From positions 1 through 64,000 of the forward strand of contig JAGUYG010000038.1 of the NCBI GenBank assembly GCA_020061465.1: a DNA stretch of 64,000 nucleotides, written 5' to 3'. This DNA comes from Ignavibacteriales bacterium (lineage in GTDB: Bacteria; Bacteroidota; Ignavibacteria; Ignavibacteriales; Ignavibacteriaceae). The notes beneath the pieces are model-generated. The model was not told where the DNA came from. It did no database searches and worked only from the letters and a program-made list of their open reading frames with translations. The position numbers and the translations under genes were made by a program. Shown piece after piece: positions 35,073 to 44,401 of this stretch; position 1 is the stretch's first letter; each line of letters begins with the position of its first letter.

Positions 35073-37745
35073 TCATGAAATCATCGGATTAGCTTTATCT
35101 GGAATTATATCCAGATCTTTAATCGCTTTTTGAAGCTGTGCTATTTTTATTTTATCTTCTTTATATAAAGCATACAATACCGCAAGCACAATATGTTTTG
35201 CATCTACTTCGAAGAAGTCGCGTAACTCTGCTCTTCCTTCACTCCTGCCGAAACCATCGGTACCTAATGATGTTAACGGTTTTGGGAACCATTTACTAAC
35301 GGAATCCGGCAAGGCTTTTAAGTAATCGGAAGCTGCAACAAAAACTCCATCCTCGTTCTTTAACATTTTTGATATGTAAGATACTTTTGGTTTTTTATCC
35401 GGGTTAAGCATGTTCCATCTATCAATATTAAGTCCGTCGCGTCTAAGCTCCTTGTAGCTTGTTACGCTCCAGACATCGGCTGCTACCTTATAATCGTCTG
35501 CAAGAACTTCTTGTGCTTTAAGAACTTCATTTAAGATGGTTCCGCTTCCGAATAGTTGAGCTTTTAATTTAGCATTCTTTTTTTCAGAAGCTTTGAATTT
35601 ATACATACCCTTTACAATGCCTTCCTTAGCACCTTCAGGCATAGGAGGCATCGGGTAATTTTCATTCATAACTGTTAGATAATAGAAAATGCTTTCCTGC
35701 TCTTCGTACATTCTTCTGATTCCATCGCGGATAATTACTGCAAGTTCAAATGCGAATGCCGGATCATAAGTTACAAGATTCGGCAAAGGATATGCAAGCA
35801 GATGACTGTGCCCGTCCTGGTGCTGCAGCCCTTCACCATTAAGTGTGGTTCTCCCGGCGGTTCCCCCTACAAGAAAACCTTTTGCGCGCATATCGCCTCC
35901 AGCCCAAATTAAATCGCCGATGCGCTGGAAACCGAACATTGAATAATAAATGAAGAAGGGAATCATATTTATCCCATGTGTTGCATAAGCGGTGCCTGCA
36001 GCTAAAAATGATGACATGGAACCGGCTTCGGTAATTCCTTCTTCAAGTATCTGACCGTTTTGTGCTTCCTTATAATAAAGCAAACTATCCTTGTCAACCG
36101 GTTCATACAACTGACCCACGTGAGAGTAAATTCCTACCTGTCTAAACAATGCCTCCATACCGAATGTTCGAGCTTCATCCGGCACAATCGGAACAATGTA
36201 CTTACCGATTTCTTTATCCTTCAGAAGTTTTGTAAGGATTCTAACAAAAGCCATAGTAGATGATACTTCTCTGCCTTCAGTTCCTTTATAGAATTCTTCA
36301 AAGATATCTTCGGGCGGAGTCTTCAAGGGACGAATATCAGTTTTTCTGGTCGGAACAAAACCGCCAAGCTTTTCTCTTCTCTCCTTTAAGTATCTAATTT
36401 CAGGACTGTCTTCGGATGGTCTATAAAAAGGTGCATTAGCAATTTGATCATCGGAGATAGGTATACCGAATCTCGTTCTAAATTCTTTTAACTCTTCCTC
36501 ATTCAATTTTTTCTGCTGATGAGTGATATTCTTCCCTTCGCCGCTTTCACCCAATCCGTAACCTTTTATTGTTTTTGCGAGAATGACAGTTGGCTGTCCC
36601 TTGTGTTCAACTGCTGCTTTATAAGCTGCAAAAACTTTTTCCGGATCATGCCCGCCCCGTTTCATTTTTCTTAGCTGTTCATCAGTTAAATTTTCTAATA
36701 TTTTAAGCAGGTCTTCATCAACACTGCAAAGATGCTGCCGAATATATTCACCGGTTTCAACGGAGTATTTTTGATATTGTCCGTCGACGATTTCTCCAAA
36801 ACGTTTTACTAGTTTTCCTTCGGTGTCTTTATCAAGAACAGGATCCCAATCGCTGCCCCAGATTACTTTAATTACATTCCAGCCTGCACCTCTGAATATC
36901 GCTTCAAGCTCTTGAATGATTTTTCCATTACCACGAACGGGTCCATCCAATCTCTGTAAGTTGCAATTAATAACGAAAATTAAATTATCTAATTTTTCAC
37001 GGGAAGCAAGAGTGATTGCACCGAGGGATTCGGGTTCATCGGTTTCACCGTCACCCAAAAAAGCCCATACCTTACCTGTGTTTTTCTTAATTCCTCTGTC
37101 TTCTAAATATCTATTAAAACGAGCTTGATAGATTGCCATGATAGGACCCAAGCCCATTGAAACAGTCGGAAATTCCCAGAAGTTCGGCATCAGCCAAGGG
37201 TGAGGATATGAAGATAAACCACCATTTGGTTTTAGTTCTCTTCTGAAATTTTCTAATTGCTTGCTTGTTAATCTTCCTTCTAAAAAAGCACGGGCATATA
37301 AGCCGGGCGATGCGTGACCCTGGAAGTATATTTGGTCGCCGTCATATTCTTCACCTTTACCCTTGAAGAAATGATTAAATCCGATCTCAAATAAAGTTGC
37401 CGCCGAAGCATAAGTAGAAATGTGTCCGCCTATTCCGCTTTCCATTTTGTTCGCCTTAACTACCATAGCCATGGCATTCCATCTTATCAAGCTTTTAATT
37501 CTTCTTTCGATTTCTCTATCGCCTGGGAATGGCGGCTGTTTTTGACGTGGTATTGTATTGATGTATGGTGTATTAGCCGAAAATGGTATTTCGACGCCGG
37601 CTTTGTGAGCACGGATTTGCAGCTGCTGTAATAATTCTTTAACTCTTTCCGGTCCGCTGTGTTCTAATACATAATCTAAAGAATACAGCCACTCTTTTGT
37701 TTCTACCTCGTTTATTTGATCTTTTTTATTCTTTTCGTTACTCAT
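35073..37745 (-). CDS. aceE: Pyruvate dehydrogenase E1, homodimeric type
   Basis: Thiamine diphosphate-dependent decarboxylase of pyruvate feeding acetyl-CoA synthesis. The 890-residue single chain is the AceE type, not the split alpha/beta E1. The ThDP-binding GDGETDEPESLGAITLASRE then NLIFVINCNLQRLDGPVRGN and the E. coli-like GQLYEPVDKDSLLYYKEAQN are clear, as is the N-terminal ALIFE-type region at SLIRWNAMAMVVKANK. First gene of the minus-strand PDH operon; the upstream gap 37746-38033 holds its promoter but no obvious motif. Confidence 0.96.
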   Translation of the reverse strand: MSNEKNKKDQINEVETKEWLYSLDYVLEHSGPERVKELLQQLQIRAHKAGVEIPFSANTPYINTIPRQKQPPFPGDREIERRIKSLIRWNAMAMVVKANKMESGIGGHISTYASAATLFEIGFNHFFKGKGEEYDGDQIYFQGHASPGLYARAFLEGRLTSKQLENFRRELKPNGGLSSYPHPWLMPNFWEFPTVSMGLGPIMAIYQARFNRYLEDRGIKKNTGKVWAFLGDGETDEPESLGAITLASREKLDNLIFVINCNLQRLDGPVRGNGKIIQELEAIFRGAGWNVIKVIWGSDWDPVLDKDTEGKLVKRFGEIVDGQYQKYSVETGEYIRQHLCSVDEDLLKILENLTDEQLRKMKRGGHDPEKVFAAYKAAVEHKGQPTVILAKTIKGYGLGESGEGKNITHQQKKLNEEELKEFRTRFGIPISDDQIANAPFYRPSEDSPEIRYLKERREKLGGFVPTRKTDIRPLKTPPEDIFEEFYKGTEGREVSSTMAFVRILTKLLKDKEIGKYIVPIVPDEARTFGMEALFRQVGIYSHVGQLYEPVDKDSLLYYKEAQNGQILEEGITEAGSMSSFLAAGTAYATHGINMIPFFIYYSMFGFQRIGDLIWAGGDMRAKGFLVGGTAGRTTLNGEGLQHQDGHSHLLAYPLPNLVTYDPAFAFELAVIIRDGIRRMYEEQESIFYYLTVMNENYPMPPMPEGAKEGIVKGMYKFKASEKKNAKLKAQLFGSGTILNEVLKAQEVLADDYKVAADVWSVTSYKELRRDGLNIDRWNMLNPDKKPKVSYISKMLKNEDGVFVAASDYLKALPDSVSKWFPKPLTSLGTDGFGRSEGRAELRDFFEVDAKHIVLAVLYALYKEDKIKIAQLQKAIKDLDIIPDKANPMIS

Positions 37746-38033
37746 TTACTTAACCTCATAATCAGATTGATCTACAATAATTTGTTGCTTACAAACGAAC
37801 TCAATAACCTGAAGAAATAAAATCGAAAATTATGGAATTTTATCATCTTCGCGTGGTTTTTTCGAATTGTTTTGTAGTGAAAATTTGTGAAGAAACTTAA
37901 TCCTTTTTGCTTAAAATTACAAGAAAAGGGAAGTTTCAACTCACAGATGTTTTGCAAAGCTAAGCATTATCAGATGTGATTTTAATATCGAAGTACAATA
38001 CAAATGTAAACTGTTTAGTGTATAAATTTTTTA

Positions 38034-38894
38034 TTACCGCAGATATTTATCAAACCACGCTTTTCTTAAGCTGTCAACTTCTTTTCTATGTGATTTAAGA
38101 AAATGATCACCTCCTTCAAGCATTATCAGCCTGAATGGTATGTAGTAGTTGAGTAATTTGTATGATAAGTCAAGTGAATCATGCGGCAGAACACGTTTAT
38201 CATTTGTGCCATGAATTAAAAGAAGAGGAGTAGTTTTAGGCAGCTTATCGGCAAAGTTGATTATTGACCTAGTATTGCATGCTGACCTAAATTCTTCACT
38301 ACCGGGATTTCCCAATGCTGCACGGTAGATTTTATTCATAACAATACTCTCCTCAGCATTGCATCGTAGATTTGCTATTCCGCCGGTTATAATAGCAGCT
38401 TTAAAATTGTTATTTCGCGTAAGAGTTAAATAAGTCATCATTCCGCCGCGGCTCCAGCCCTCTATTCCCCATACGGAACTATCAGCTAATTCAATTTCAT
38501 CTGCCAACGGAATTAAATTGAGGACATCATTTAAGTCCGAACCGCCAAATTCATCTTTACCTTCTCCTCCGTCATTTCCTCTGTATTGAGACGCAAAAAC
38601 CACATATCCCCAACTTGCAATTTGTCCGAATATTCCATAAGCATTAAAGTTACTAATTGCCCCTTTATTTTCAAAACCGCCTCTGTTCCAGATAATACAC
38701 GGATATTTTTTCGAATTATCTTTTGGGTAGGCGATGTAACCTTTAACCCTAAGTCCGTCCGATAAATAAGTAATCTTCTCAACAATTGCATTTTCAATCA
38801 CTTCATTACCCCAGCCGCTGGCAACCATTTTTTGAAGAGAATTATCCAACTCAATTTTTGATCTTGAAATAATTTTACTTGAAATTTCGTTCAT
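38034..38894 (-). CDS. Alpha/beta hydrolase, S9-like peptidase/esterase
   Basis: A 286-residue cytoplasmic alpha/beta hydrolase resembling the catalytic domain of prolyl oligopeptidases without the propeller. The strand CIIWNRGGFENKG replaces the usual HGGP. The nucleophile Ser lies in GIEGWSRGGMMTYL, the Asp in LLLIHGTNDKRVLPHDS and the His in EGGDHFLKSHR. Activity on a short peptide or ester is inferred. Its start codon is only 6 nt from the divergent DUF192 start, so the two promoters must overlap each other's coding region. Confidence 0.85.
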   Translation of the reverse strand: MNEISSKIISRSKIELDNSLQKMVASGWGNEVIENAIVEKITYLSDGLRVKGYIAYPKDNSKKYPCIIWNRGGFENKGAISNFNAYGIFGQIASWGYVVFASQYRGNDGGEGKDEFGGSDLNDVLNLIPLADEIELADSSVWGIEGWSRGGMMTYLTLTRNNNFKAAIITGGIANLRCNAEESIVMNKIYRAALGNPGSEEFRSACNTRSIINFADKLPKTTPLLLIHGTNDKRVLPHDSLDLSYKLLNYYIPFRLIMLEGGDHFLKSHRKEVDSLRKAWFDKYLR

Positions 38895-38900
38895 ATTAAA

Positions 38901-39542
38901 ATGTCATATAATAATTATGAAAAGAGTATATTTAACCGCAAGCTAACTGATTTTTTTACAAATATCGGAAAATTAAGATTGGCTAAAAAGCACAAGCAAA
39001 AAACAAAGACCGGACAACCGCAGCAGCTTAAGAAATCACTCTCCAAAAGATTGTATATTTTTATTTCAATTATTGTTCTTCTTTCGATTATAATTTGGTT
39101 AGTATTACCGGCTCTCAATAATAACACGGGATCAGGTGAAATGCACGCATTCAAAAAAGAAGGTGAACTGGTTTTTTTCAATGAAGAGAAGGAGATAAAA
39201 AAAATTGATATTGAAATTGCCGATACCGATTATGACCGGCAATTGGGTCTGATGTACAGAGAAAAAATGACCGAAGATGAGGGGATGTTGTTTATTTTTC
39301 CGTATGAGATCATTCAATCGTTTTGGATGAGGAATACAAAAATTTCGCTTGATATGATCTTTGTTAATTCACAAAAAGAAATTGTTACGATTCATAAAAA
39401 TACTACGCCATATTCTGAACAGTCTTATGCTTCCGATCAACCCTCAAAGTATGTTGTAGAAGTAGTTGCAGGTTTTACCGATAAATTCGGAATTAAAGTG
39501 GGTGATAAAGTTAATTGGTTGGAAACAAAAATTAATTTTTAA
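38901..39542 (+). CDS. DUF192 domain protein, membrane-anchored
   Basis: A 213-residue protein: a basic N-terminus (about 1-50), a membrane helix (about 50-69, YIFISIIVLLSIIIWLVL) and a C-terminal DUF192 domain (about 95-210). DUF192 signatures are RQLGLMYREKMTEDEGMLFI, SFWMRNTKISLDMIFV and KYVVEVVAGFTDKFGIKVGD. The family is of unknown function and usually extracytoplasmic. The long basic segment before the helix is unusual; most relatives start near the membrane helix, so an internal start cannot be excluded. Confidence 0.85.
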   Translation: MSYNNYEKSIFNRKLTDFFTNIGKLRLAKKHKQKTKTGQPQQLKKSLSKRLYIFISIIVLLSIIIWLVLPALNNNTGSGEMHAFKKEGELVFFNEEKEIKKIDIEIADTDYDRQLGLMYREKMTEDEGMLFIFPYEIIQSFWMRNTKISLDMIFVNSQKEIVTIHKNTTPYSEQSYASDQPSKYVVEVVAGFTDKFGIKVGDKVNWLETKINF

Positions 39543-39551
39543 GATTTTTAA

Positions 39552-40142
39552 TTAGTCTTTATCTCCATAAAGTTCAGTTTCCACAATCTCGCAAATAATA
39601 TGAGCAACAGTAATGTGTCCTTCTTGAATGCGCTGTGTATTTTCAGAGGGTATTACTACGGTATGATCTACCAAATATTTTAATTTACCTCCGCTTCCGC
39701 CGAGAAATCCTATGGTTATCAATCCTTTCAATTTAGCTTCATTAACCGCATTGATTACGTTTGACGAATTCCCGCTTGTTGAAATAGCAATTAAAACGTC
39801 GCCTGTATTGCCCAGTCCTTGTACACTCCGGGCAAAAACATTTTCAAAGCCGATGTCGTTTCCGCCTGCAGTTAAGTTTGAAGTATCGGTAGTTAATGCA
39901 ATAGCAGGCAGTGCGGGTCTATTGATATGATGACTAAGTCTAATCATCAGTTCAGTTGCAATGTGCTGACAGTCGGCAGCACTTCCGCCGTTTCCACATA
40001 GTAAAACCTTCTTATTGTTTTTATAGGCGTTGGTAAGAATGTTTACCGCTTTAAGTATATCATCCAAACATTCTTCCTGAATTTTCAGTTTTGTTTGAGA
40101 GCTTTCATTTAGCGAGTCGATGATGAATTGAGTTTTTTTCAT
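39552..40142 (-). CDS. gmhA: D-sedoheptulose 7-phosphate isomerase
   Basis: SIS-domain isomerase making D-glycero-D-manno-heptose 7-phosphate, the first step of LPS inner-core heptose synthesis. The motifs VLLCGNGGSAADCQHIATEL, ALTTDTSNLTAGGNDIGFEN, LIAISTSGNSSNV and EGHITVAHIICEIVE include the Zn and substrate residues of GmhA. A TTG at 40154 is in frame, but ATG 40142 (MKKTQFIIDSL) is preferred. It supports an LPS-type outer membrane. It is 73 nt downstream of the GGGP synthase gene on the same strand. Confidence 0.92.
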   Translation of the reverse strand: MKKTQFIIDSLNESSQTKLKIQEECLDDILKAVNILTNAYKNNKKVLLCGNGGSAADCQHIATELMIRLSHHINRPALPAIALTTDTSNLTAGGNDIGFENVFARSVQGLGNTGDVLIAISTSGNSSNVINAVNEAKLKGLITIGFLGGSGGKLKYLVDHTVVIPSENTQRIQEGHITVAHIICEIVETELYGDKD

Positions 40143-40214
40143 ATTAATACTCAAATAATTAAAAATTTAAATTAAATTCTGCCGGATATTCTGAAAACAT
40201 CTGCTCTAAAAGAA

Positions 40215-40973
40215 TTACACACTTACCGGCAGCTTTATATGAACCGCATCAGCGAACAGCTTGATCAGGTTATGATTAGTTTTGTTTTCAAAAAAGTTTC
40301 CTACTACAATTACCTTTGCACCGTTGTTGACCATTTCTCTTGCAGTGTTCGGGTCTTTAATTCCTCCTCCAACAATTATAGGAATAGAGCAAACAGACGA
40401 TACTGCCTTAACCATTTCGAACGGAACGGTTAACTCAGCACCTGAACCTGCCTCTAAATAAACAAACTTCATTCCGAAATATTCTGCAGCTAATGCGGTT
40501 GCGGCAGCTATTTCACTCTTTTTTCTCGGAACCGGTAAACTGCCGCTCATATATTCTGCGGTGGTTCTTTGACCGGATTCAACTATGATGTAACCTGTTG
40601 AAATCGGCTCGAGTCCGCACTTTTTAATAAGCGGTGCAGATAAGACGTGTCTTCCTATAAGGTGTTCCGGATTTCTGCCGCTGATTACTGAAATAAACAA
40701 AATAGCATCAGCCAATTTAGTTACTTGTGTTACTGCTCCAGGGAATATAATAGCAGGTAAATTGGTCGCGGTTTTTACTGTTTCAAGATAAAGTTCAAAA
40801 TCGTTTTCAAGAATTAAGCTGCCTCCGATTAGAAAAGCATCAACACCGGATTTTTCGCAGTTATATATAAAAGCGGGAAGTTCGCTGCGGTTTATTTTGT
40901 CAGGGTCAATCAAGACTAAAAATACCGCTCCCTTAGTTTCGATTATATTAAGCAGGTAGTTGTAAATTTTCAT
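40215..40973 (-). CDS. Geranylgeranylglyceryl phosphate synthase-like protein (GGGPS/PcrB family)
   Basis: A TIM-barrel prenyltransferase of the archaeal GGGP synthase family, 252 residues. It links a polyprenyl diphosphate to sn-glycerol 1-phosphate to form an ether lipid precursor. Motifs: FLVLIDPDKINRSELPAF, DAFLIGGSL, IIFPGAVTQVT, the substrate loop GYIIVESGQRTTAEY, FVYLEAGSGAEL and IPIIVGGGIKDPNTAREM. Bacteroidota members of this family (group II) are known. The prenyl chain length and in vivo product are not predictable, and no second-step (DGGGPS) gene is in the window. Confidence 0.9.
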   Translation of the reverse strand: MKIYNYLLNIIETKGAVFLVLIDPDKINRSELPAFIYNCEKSGVDAFLIGGSLILENDFELYLETVKTATNLPAIIFPGAVTQVTKLADAILFISVISGRNPEHLIGRHVLSAPLIKKCGLEPISTGYIIVESGQRTTAEYMSGSLPVPRKKSEIAAATALAAEYFGMKFVYLEAGSGAELTVPFEMVKAVSSVCSIPIIVGGGIKDPNTAREMVNNGAKVIVVGNFFENKTNHNLIKLFADAVHIKLPVSV

Positions 40974-41119
40974 AACAAAATAATTTAGCTCTGGTTGAAT
41001 ATATCAATTTTGAGTTATTAAATCACTCAAAGTTCTATTTGAGGAGAAGATTTTTTAGCAAATTTGAATATCTGCCAGCAATCATGAAATTGTTTCTTTA
41101 ATGCCAAATCCGATATATT

Positions 41120-41512
41120 ATGATTGGAAGATCAATCTTAATTTTAAACGGAGAATACAAAACGAAAAAAATCACGGTCTATGAAAAACCTACTTGCACA
41201 ACTTGCAGATCGCTTTCAAAAATTCTTAATGAAAATGGAATCGATTTCGAAAAAGTGAATTATTATATAAAGCCGTTTTCAAAAAGTAAATTACAATCTT
41301 TACTGAAAAAAATGAAGATGAAACCCGCAGAAATTCTAAGAACAAAGGAAAAAATTTATAAGCAGCTTGATCTAAAAAACAAAATTTACAGCGATGAAGA
41401 TTTAATTGACTTAATGATTAAATATCCTGATCTGGTACAAAGACCGATTGTTGAAACAGGAGAACGGGCAGTGCTTGCTCGTCCGCCCGAGAAAGTAAAA
41501 GTACTTATTTAA
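41120..41512 (+). CDS. ArsC/YfgD-family thioredoxin-like reductase
   Basis: A 130-residue member of the arsenate-reductase-like (ArsC/Spx/YffB) family: ITVYEKPTCTTCRSLSKILN carries CxxC at the active site, and the family ending RPIVETGERAVLARPPEKV is intact. Arsenate reduction is not established for this group. Family members start at about MITVYEKPTC. Here the matching position is ACG 41162, with a perfectly spaced GGAG (41150-41153), whereas ATG 41120 has no ribosome-binding site and adds 14 atypical residues. The stop overlaps the convergent PPK2 gene by 4 nt. Confidence 0.85.
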   Translation: MIGRSILILNGEYKTKKITVYEKPTCTTCRSLSKILNENGIDFEKVNYYIKPFSKSKLQSLLKKMKMKPAEILRTKEKIYKQLDLKNKIYSDEDLIDLMIKYPDLVQRPIVETGERAVLARPPEKVKVLI

Positions 41513-42375
41513 CTTTTTTCATTAAGCAGTAAATTCCGGCAGTATTCTAAGCGCTTAAGCTGATCGTCGCTAAGTTTAGGATAATCAATGTTCAACGAAC
41601 CCAAAGTTTCTATTATTATTTCTGAGATAATTAATCGTGTGAACCATTTATTATCGGCAGGAATTATAAACCAGGGTGCATAACTTGTGCCTGTATTTGA
41701 GATCATTTCCTCATAAGCGGTCTGATATTCAGCCCAGTACTCCCTTTCACTTATATCAGTTTCAGAAAATTTCCAATTTTTACTTGTGTTATCTATTCTT
41801 CTTAAGAATCTTTTTTTCTGTTCTTCTTTTGAAAGATGCAGAAAGAATTTTAATATAATCGTGCCGTTCTCAAATAAATGCTTTTCGAAATCATTTATCT
41901 GGCGGAATCTGTTTTGCCAAATATTCTTATCAATCAAATCAACCGGAATTTTTTGTTTTGAGATTAAATTATGAACTCTAACTATCAGCACTTCTTCATA
42001 GTGTGACCGATTGAAGATACCGATTCTTCCGCGCTCGGGTGTGCATTTATGGATTCTCCACAAATAGTCATGGTCTAATTCAACTGCGGATGGTTCCTTA
42101 AAGCTGAATACCTGCGTGCCTTGAGGATTTAGTCCGGTCATCACGTGCTTTATTGCACTGTCTTTCCCGGCTGCATCCATAGCCTGAAAAATAATTAAAA
42201 GCGAATATTTATCGAATGCATATAATTTAGATTGCAGCTCAAACATCTTTTGAATGTTCTTATTCAGAAGCTTTTTAGCAAGCTTTTTATCATATTCATT
42301 ACCTGTATATGAAGTTGCGTATTTCGAAAGCTCTGCCTTGCTCTCTGGCACTACGCGGTAGACATCTGTAGTCAT
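41509..42375 (-). CDS. Polyphosphate kinase 2 family protein
   Basis: P-loop kinase of the PPK2 family transferring phosphate between polyphosphate and nucleotides. Walker A lies in FQAMDAAGKDSAIKHVMTGL (residues about 65-73), Walker B/lid in GRIGIFNRSHYEEVLIVRVH, and RFLRRIDNTSKNWKFSETD is the conserved lid segment. The 288-residue single domain fits class I or III; nucleotide preference (ADP versus AMP) is not resolved. Predicted to balance nucleotide pools from stored polyphosphate. Confidence 0.92.
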   Translation of the reverse strand: MTTDVYRVVPESKAELSKYATSYTGNEYDKKLAKKLLNKNIQKMFELQSKLYAFDKYSLLIIFQAMDAAGKDSAIKHVMTGLNPQGTQVFSFKEPSAVELDHDYLWRIHKCTPERGRIGIFNRSHYEEVLIVRVHNLISKQKIPVDLIDKNIWQNRFRQINDFEKHLFENGTIILKFFLHLSKEEQKKRFLRRIDNTSKNWKFSETDISEREYWAEYQTAYEEMISNTGTSYAPWFIIPADNKWFTRLIISEIIIETLGSLNIDYPKLSDDQLKRLEYCRNLLLNEKS

Positions 42376-42511
42376 AACCGTTACCTCAATTTCATTTTAT
42401 TTATGCATTAATCTAATGAATTTTATGAAAAAATTTCTGAATTATTCATTCAATAATTAAATTTGCTGCCAAATTTATGAAAACATAATTACCAAATTTA
42501 ATGGGGACGAA

Positions 42512-43342
42512 ATGAGTAAAAATGTCATCTTTTGGATTATTTCCTTCTTAATAACAATTACAAGCGCTTACTATCAGAGAGTAACCGGTCCATCTTATCC
42601 TATTACCGGCACTCTAAATTTCGGAAATGAAAATATAGATTATGAGCTTCACAGAAGTCATGGGGAAAAATCGAACCATGATATTTCAATTGTAACTGCC
42701 AACAAACAAATTAAAGGAATTATATTCTGGAAAAGATTTAAAACCGATGATGATTGGCAGATTGTTCAAATGAATAACGACGACGGAAAATTAACAGGTT
42801 CACTTCCCCTGCAGCCGCCCGCCGGAAAATTGGAGTACAAAATTATTTTGATTGATAATGGTAATTCAATTACCATCCCGGAGGATGGTGGTGTAATAAT
42901 TCGGTTTCGCGGTGCCGTTCCTGCATTCATTTTAATTCCGCATATAATCTTTATGTTTGGAGCAATGCTGTTATCTACACGCACCGGTTTGGAAATATTT
43001 AACGATAAAATGAAATTGAAACAATATACAATTTGGACTATCGCGGTTCTAATTATCGGCGGATTAATCTTAGGTCCAATCACTCAACTTTATGCATTCG
43101 GTGCATTGTGGACAGGTTTTCCGTTCGGGCATGATTTAACCGATAATAAAACATTAATCGCTTTTCTTGGTTGGCTAATAGCAGCAGCAGCCGTTTACAA
43201 ATCAAAAAATCCAAAACCGTTTGTAATCGGAGCAGCTATAATAATGCTTATAGTATTTTTAATTCCTCACAGTCTGTTAGGCTCGGAGTTAGATTACTCG
43301 AAGCTTGATGAAACTGATAAAATTGAACAAGTAATTGAATAG
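42512..43342 (+). CDS. Membrane protein of unknown function with a periplasmic beta domain
   Basis: No family was recognised. The 276-residue protein has an N-terminal helix (about 5-20), a soluble region (about 25-135) rich in beta strands with IKGIIFWKRFKTDDDWQIVQ and GSLPLQPPAGKLEYKI. Four membrane helices follow (about 137-155, 172-195, 213-228, 235-255). A conserved-looking loop LYAFGALWTGFPFGHDLTDN between helices contains His and Asp, reminiscent of redox or metal membrane proteins. It stands alone and converges on the diheme cytochrome gene. Function left open. Confidence 0.75.
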   Translation: MSKNVIFWIISFLITITSAYYQRVTGPSYPITGTLNFGNENIDYELHRSHGEKSNHDISIVTANKQIKGIIFWKRFKTDDDWQIVQMNNDDGKLTGSLPLQPPAGKLEYKIILIDNGNSITIPEDGGVIIRFRGAVPAFILIPHIIFMFGAMLLSTRTGLEIFNDKMKLKQYTIWTIAVLIIGGLILGPITQLYAFGALWTGFPFGHDLTDNKTLIAFLGWLIAAAAVYKSKNPKPFVIGAAIIMLIVFLIPHSLLGSELDYSKLDETDKIEQVIE

Positions 43343-43358
43343 GGAAAGAAATTAAATC

Positions 43359-43390
43359 AAAAAGGCTGAAGACCTTTCGGCATTCAGCCC
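43359..43390 (-). terminator. Intrinsic terminator of the diheme cytochrome gene
   Basis: On the minus strand GGGCTGAA (from 43390-43383) pairs with TTCAGCC (43370-43364), with an inner CC/GG pair around GAAA, and is followed by TTTTT (43363-43359). It lies about 20 nt after the stop at 43409. Confidence 0.82.
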
Positions 43391-43408
43391 TTGCATAATT
43401 TTAATTTA

Positions 43409-44401
43409 TTATTTGCTTGCGACGGTTTTATGCGGAGTAAATCGCTCTACAAAATGATCGACCGGTTTAACTGTTCTTAAAAATTCATAAATAGCACCTA
43501 AATCATCTTCCGTCATGCCTGCATACATAGTCCACGGCATGGGTGTATTGAAGTCAGTCATCTTGGTAGCCACAATATTTGAATCCACAGTAAAAAATTT
43601 AAATCTGTTTATAAAATCTTCTTTTGTCCATTTTCCCAAACCGGTTTCATCATGAGGTGTGAGGTTTGCAGATTTAACCAAACCCCCCGGTAAATTAAAT
43701 TCCATTCCACCGGCGAAATCCATCCCCGGCTGCCGAACCCCTTTATCTGAAAGTGTATGACATTCAATACATCCTCCGATGGTACTTAAATACTTACCAT
43801 AATTTATTACATCCGATTTATCAACTGCTTTCACAGGATTATACGATTCCACAGCCATAGTTTTTACAATAAAGTTGAGAGGAAAATTTAGTTTTGTTTC
43901 AGGCACCGTGTTTTCAATTGGTTTAAGTGATCTAAGATAGGCAACAATTGAGTACATATCCTCTTCACTAAGATTATTATACAGCGGGAAGGGCATCATC
44001 GGGAATATCACATTGTTATCCTTGTTCACACCTTGAGTAACTAAACGAATAATCTCACCATCAGTCCAGTGACCTATACCGGCAGGAGTAATATTCTTTG
44101 CGGAAACCGTACCCGGAAATCCCATATCTTCATTAAAGATGTCTCCTCCCATACCCAAGGTTCTTAGGGTAATTGGACCGGAAAATTTCGACCAATCACG
44201 AGTGGAATGACAATCCATACAAGCTGTTACATGGTTAGCAAGATAATCTCCACGGCTTATTCGTTCCGGTGTCATTTCAACTTTGACATTCATCGGTCCT
44301 TCAGCTTTCGGAAAAGTGAGATTAAAATAAACCAAGACGGCAATAATTAGAACAACTGCCAATCCGCCAAGAATGGCAAGAATTTTTAGGAATTTTTTCA
44401 T
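43409..44401 (-). CDS. Membrane-anchored diheme cytochrome c
   Basis: A 330-residue cytochrome c with one N-terminal membrane helix (about 6-27) and two class I heme domains. Heme sites are C61-M-D-C64-H65 and C211-I-E-C214-H215; candidate axial Met residues are in IFPMMPFPLYN and TPMPWTMYAGM. The layout resembles the cytochrome subunits of membrane dehydrogenases (alcohol or aldehyde type), but no dehydrogenase gene is adjacent. It is monocistronic: GAGGG before the start, a terminator after. Confidence 0.9.
   Translation of the reverse strand: MKKFLKILAILGGLAVVLIIAVLVYFNLTFPKAEGPMNVKVEMTPERISRGDYLANHVTACMDCHSTRDWSKFSGPITLRTLGMGGDIFNEDMGFPGTVSAKNITPAGIGHWTDGEIIRLVTQGVNKDNNVIFPMMPFPLYNNLSEEDMYSIVAYLRSLKPIENTVPETKLNFPLNFIVKTMAVESYNPVKAVDKSDVINYGKYLSTIGGCIECHTLSDKGVRQPGMDFAGGMEFNLPGGLVKSANLTPHDETGLGKWTKEDFINRFKFFTVDSNIVATKMTDFNTPMPWTMYAGMTEDDLGAIYEFLRTVKPVDHFVERFTPHKTVASK

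Noticed and set aside
37746-38033. Small minus-strand frame (61 codons) upstream of aceE
   Set aside because: No ribosome-binding site or family resemblance; the gap is AT-rich leader DNA.
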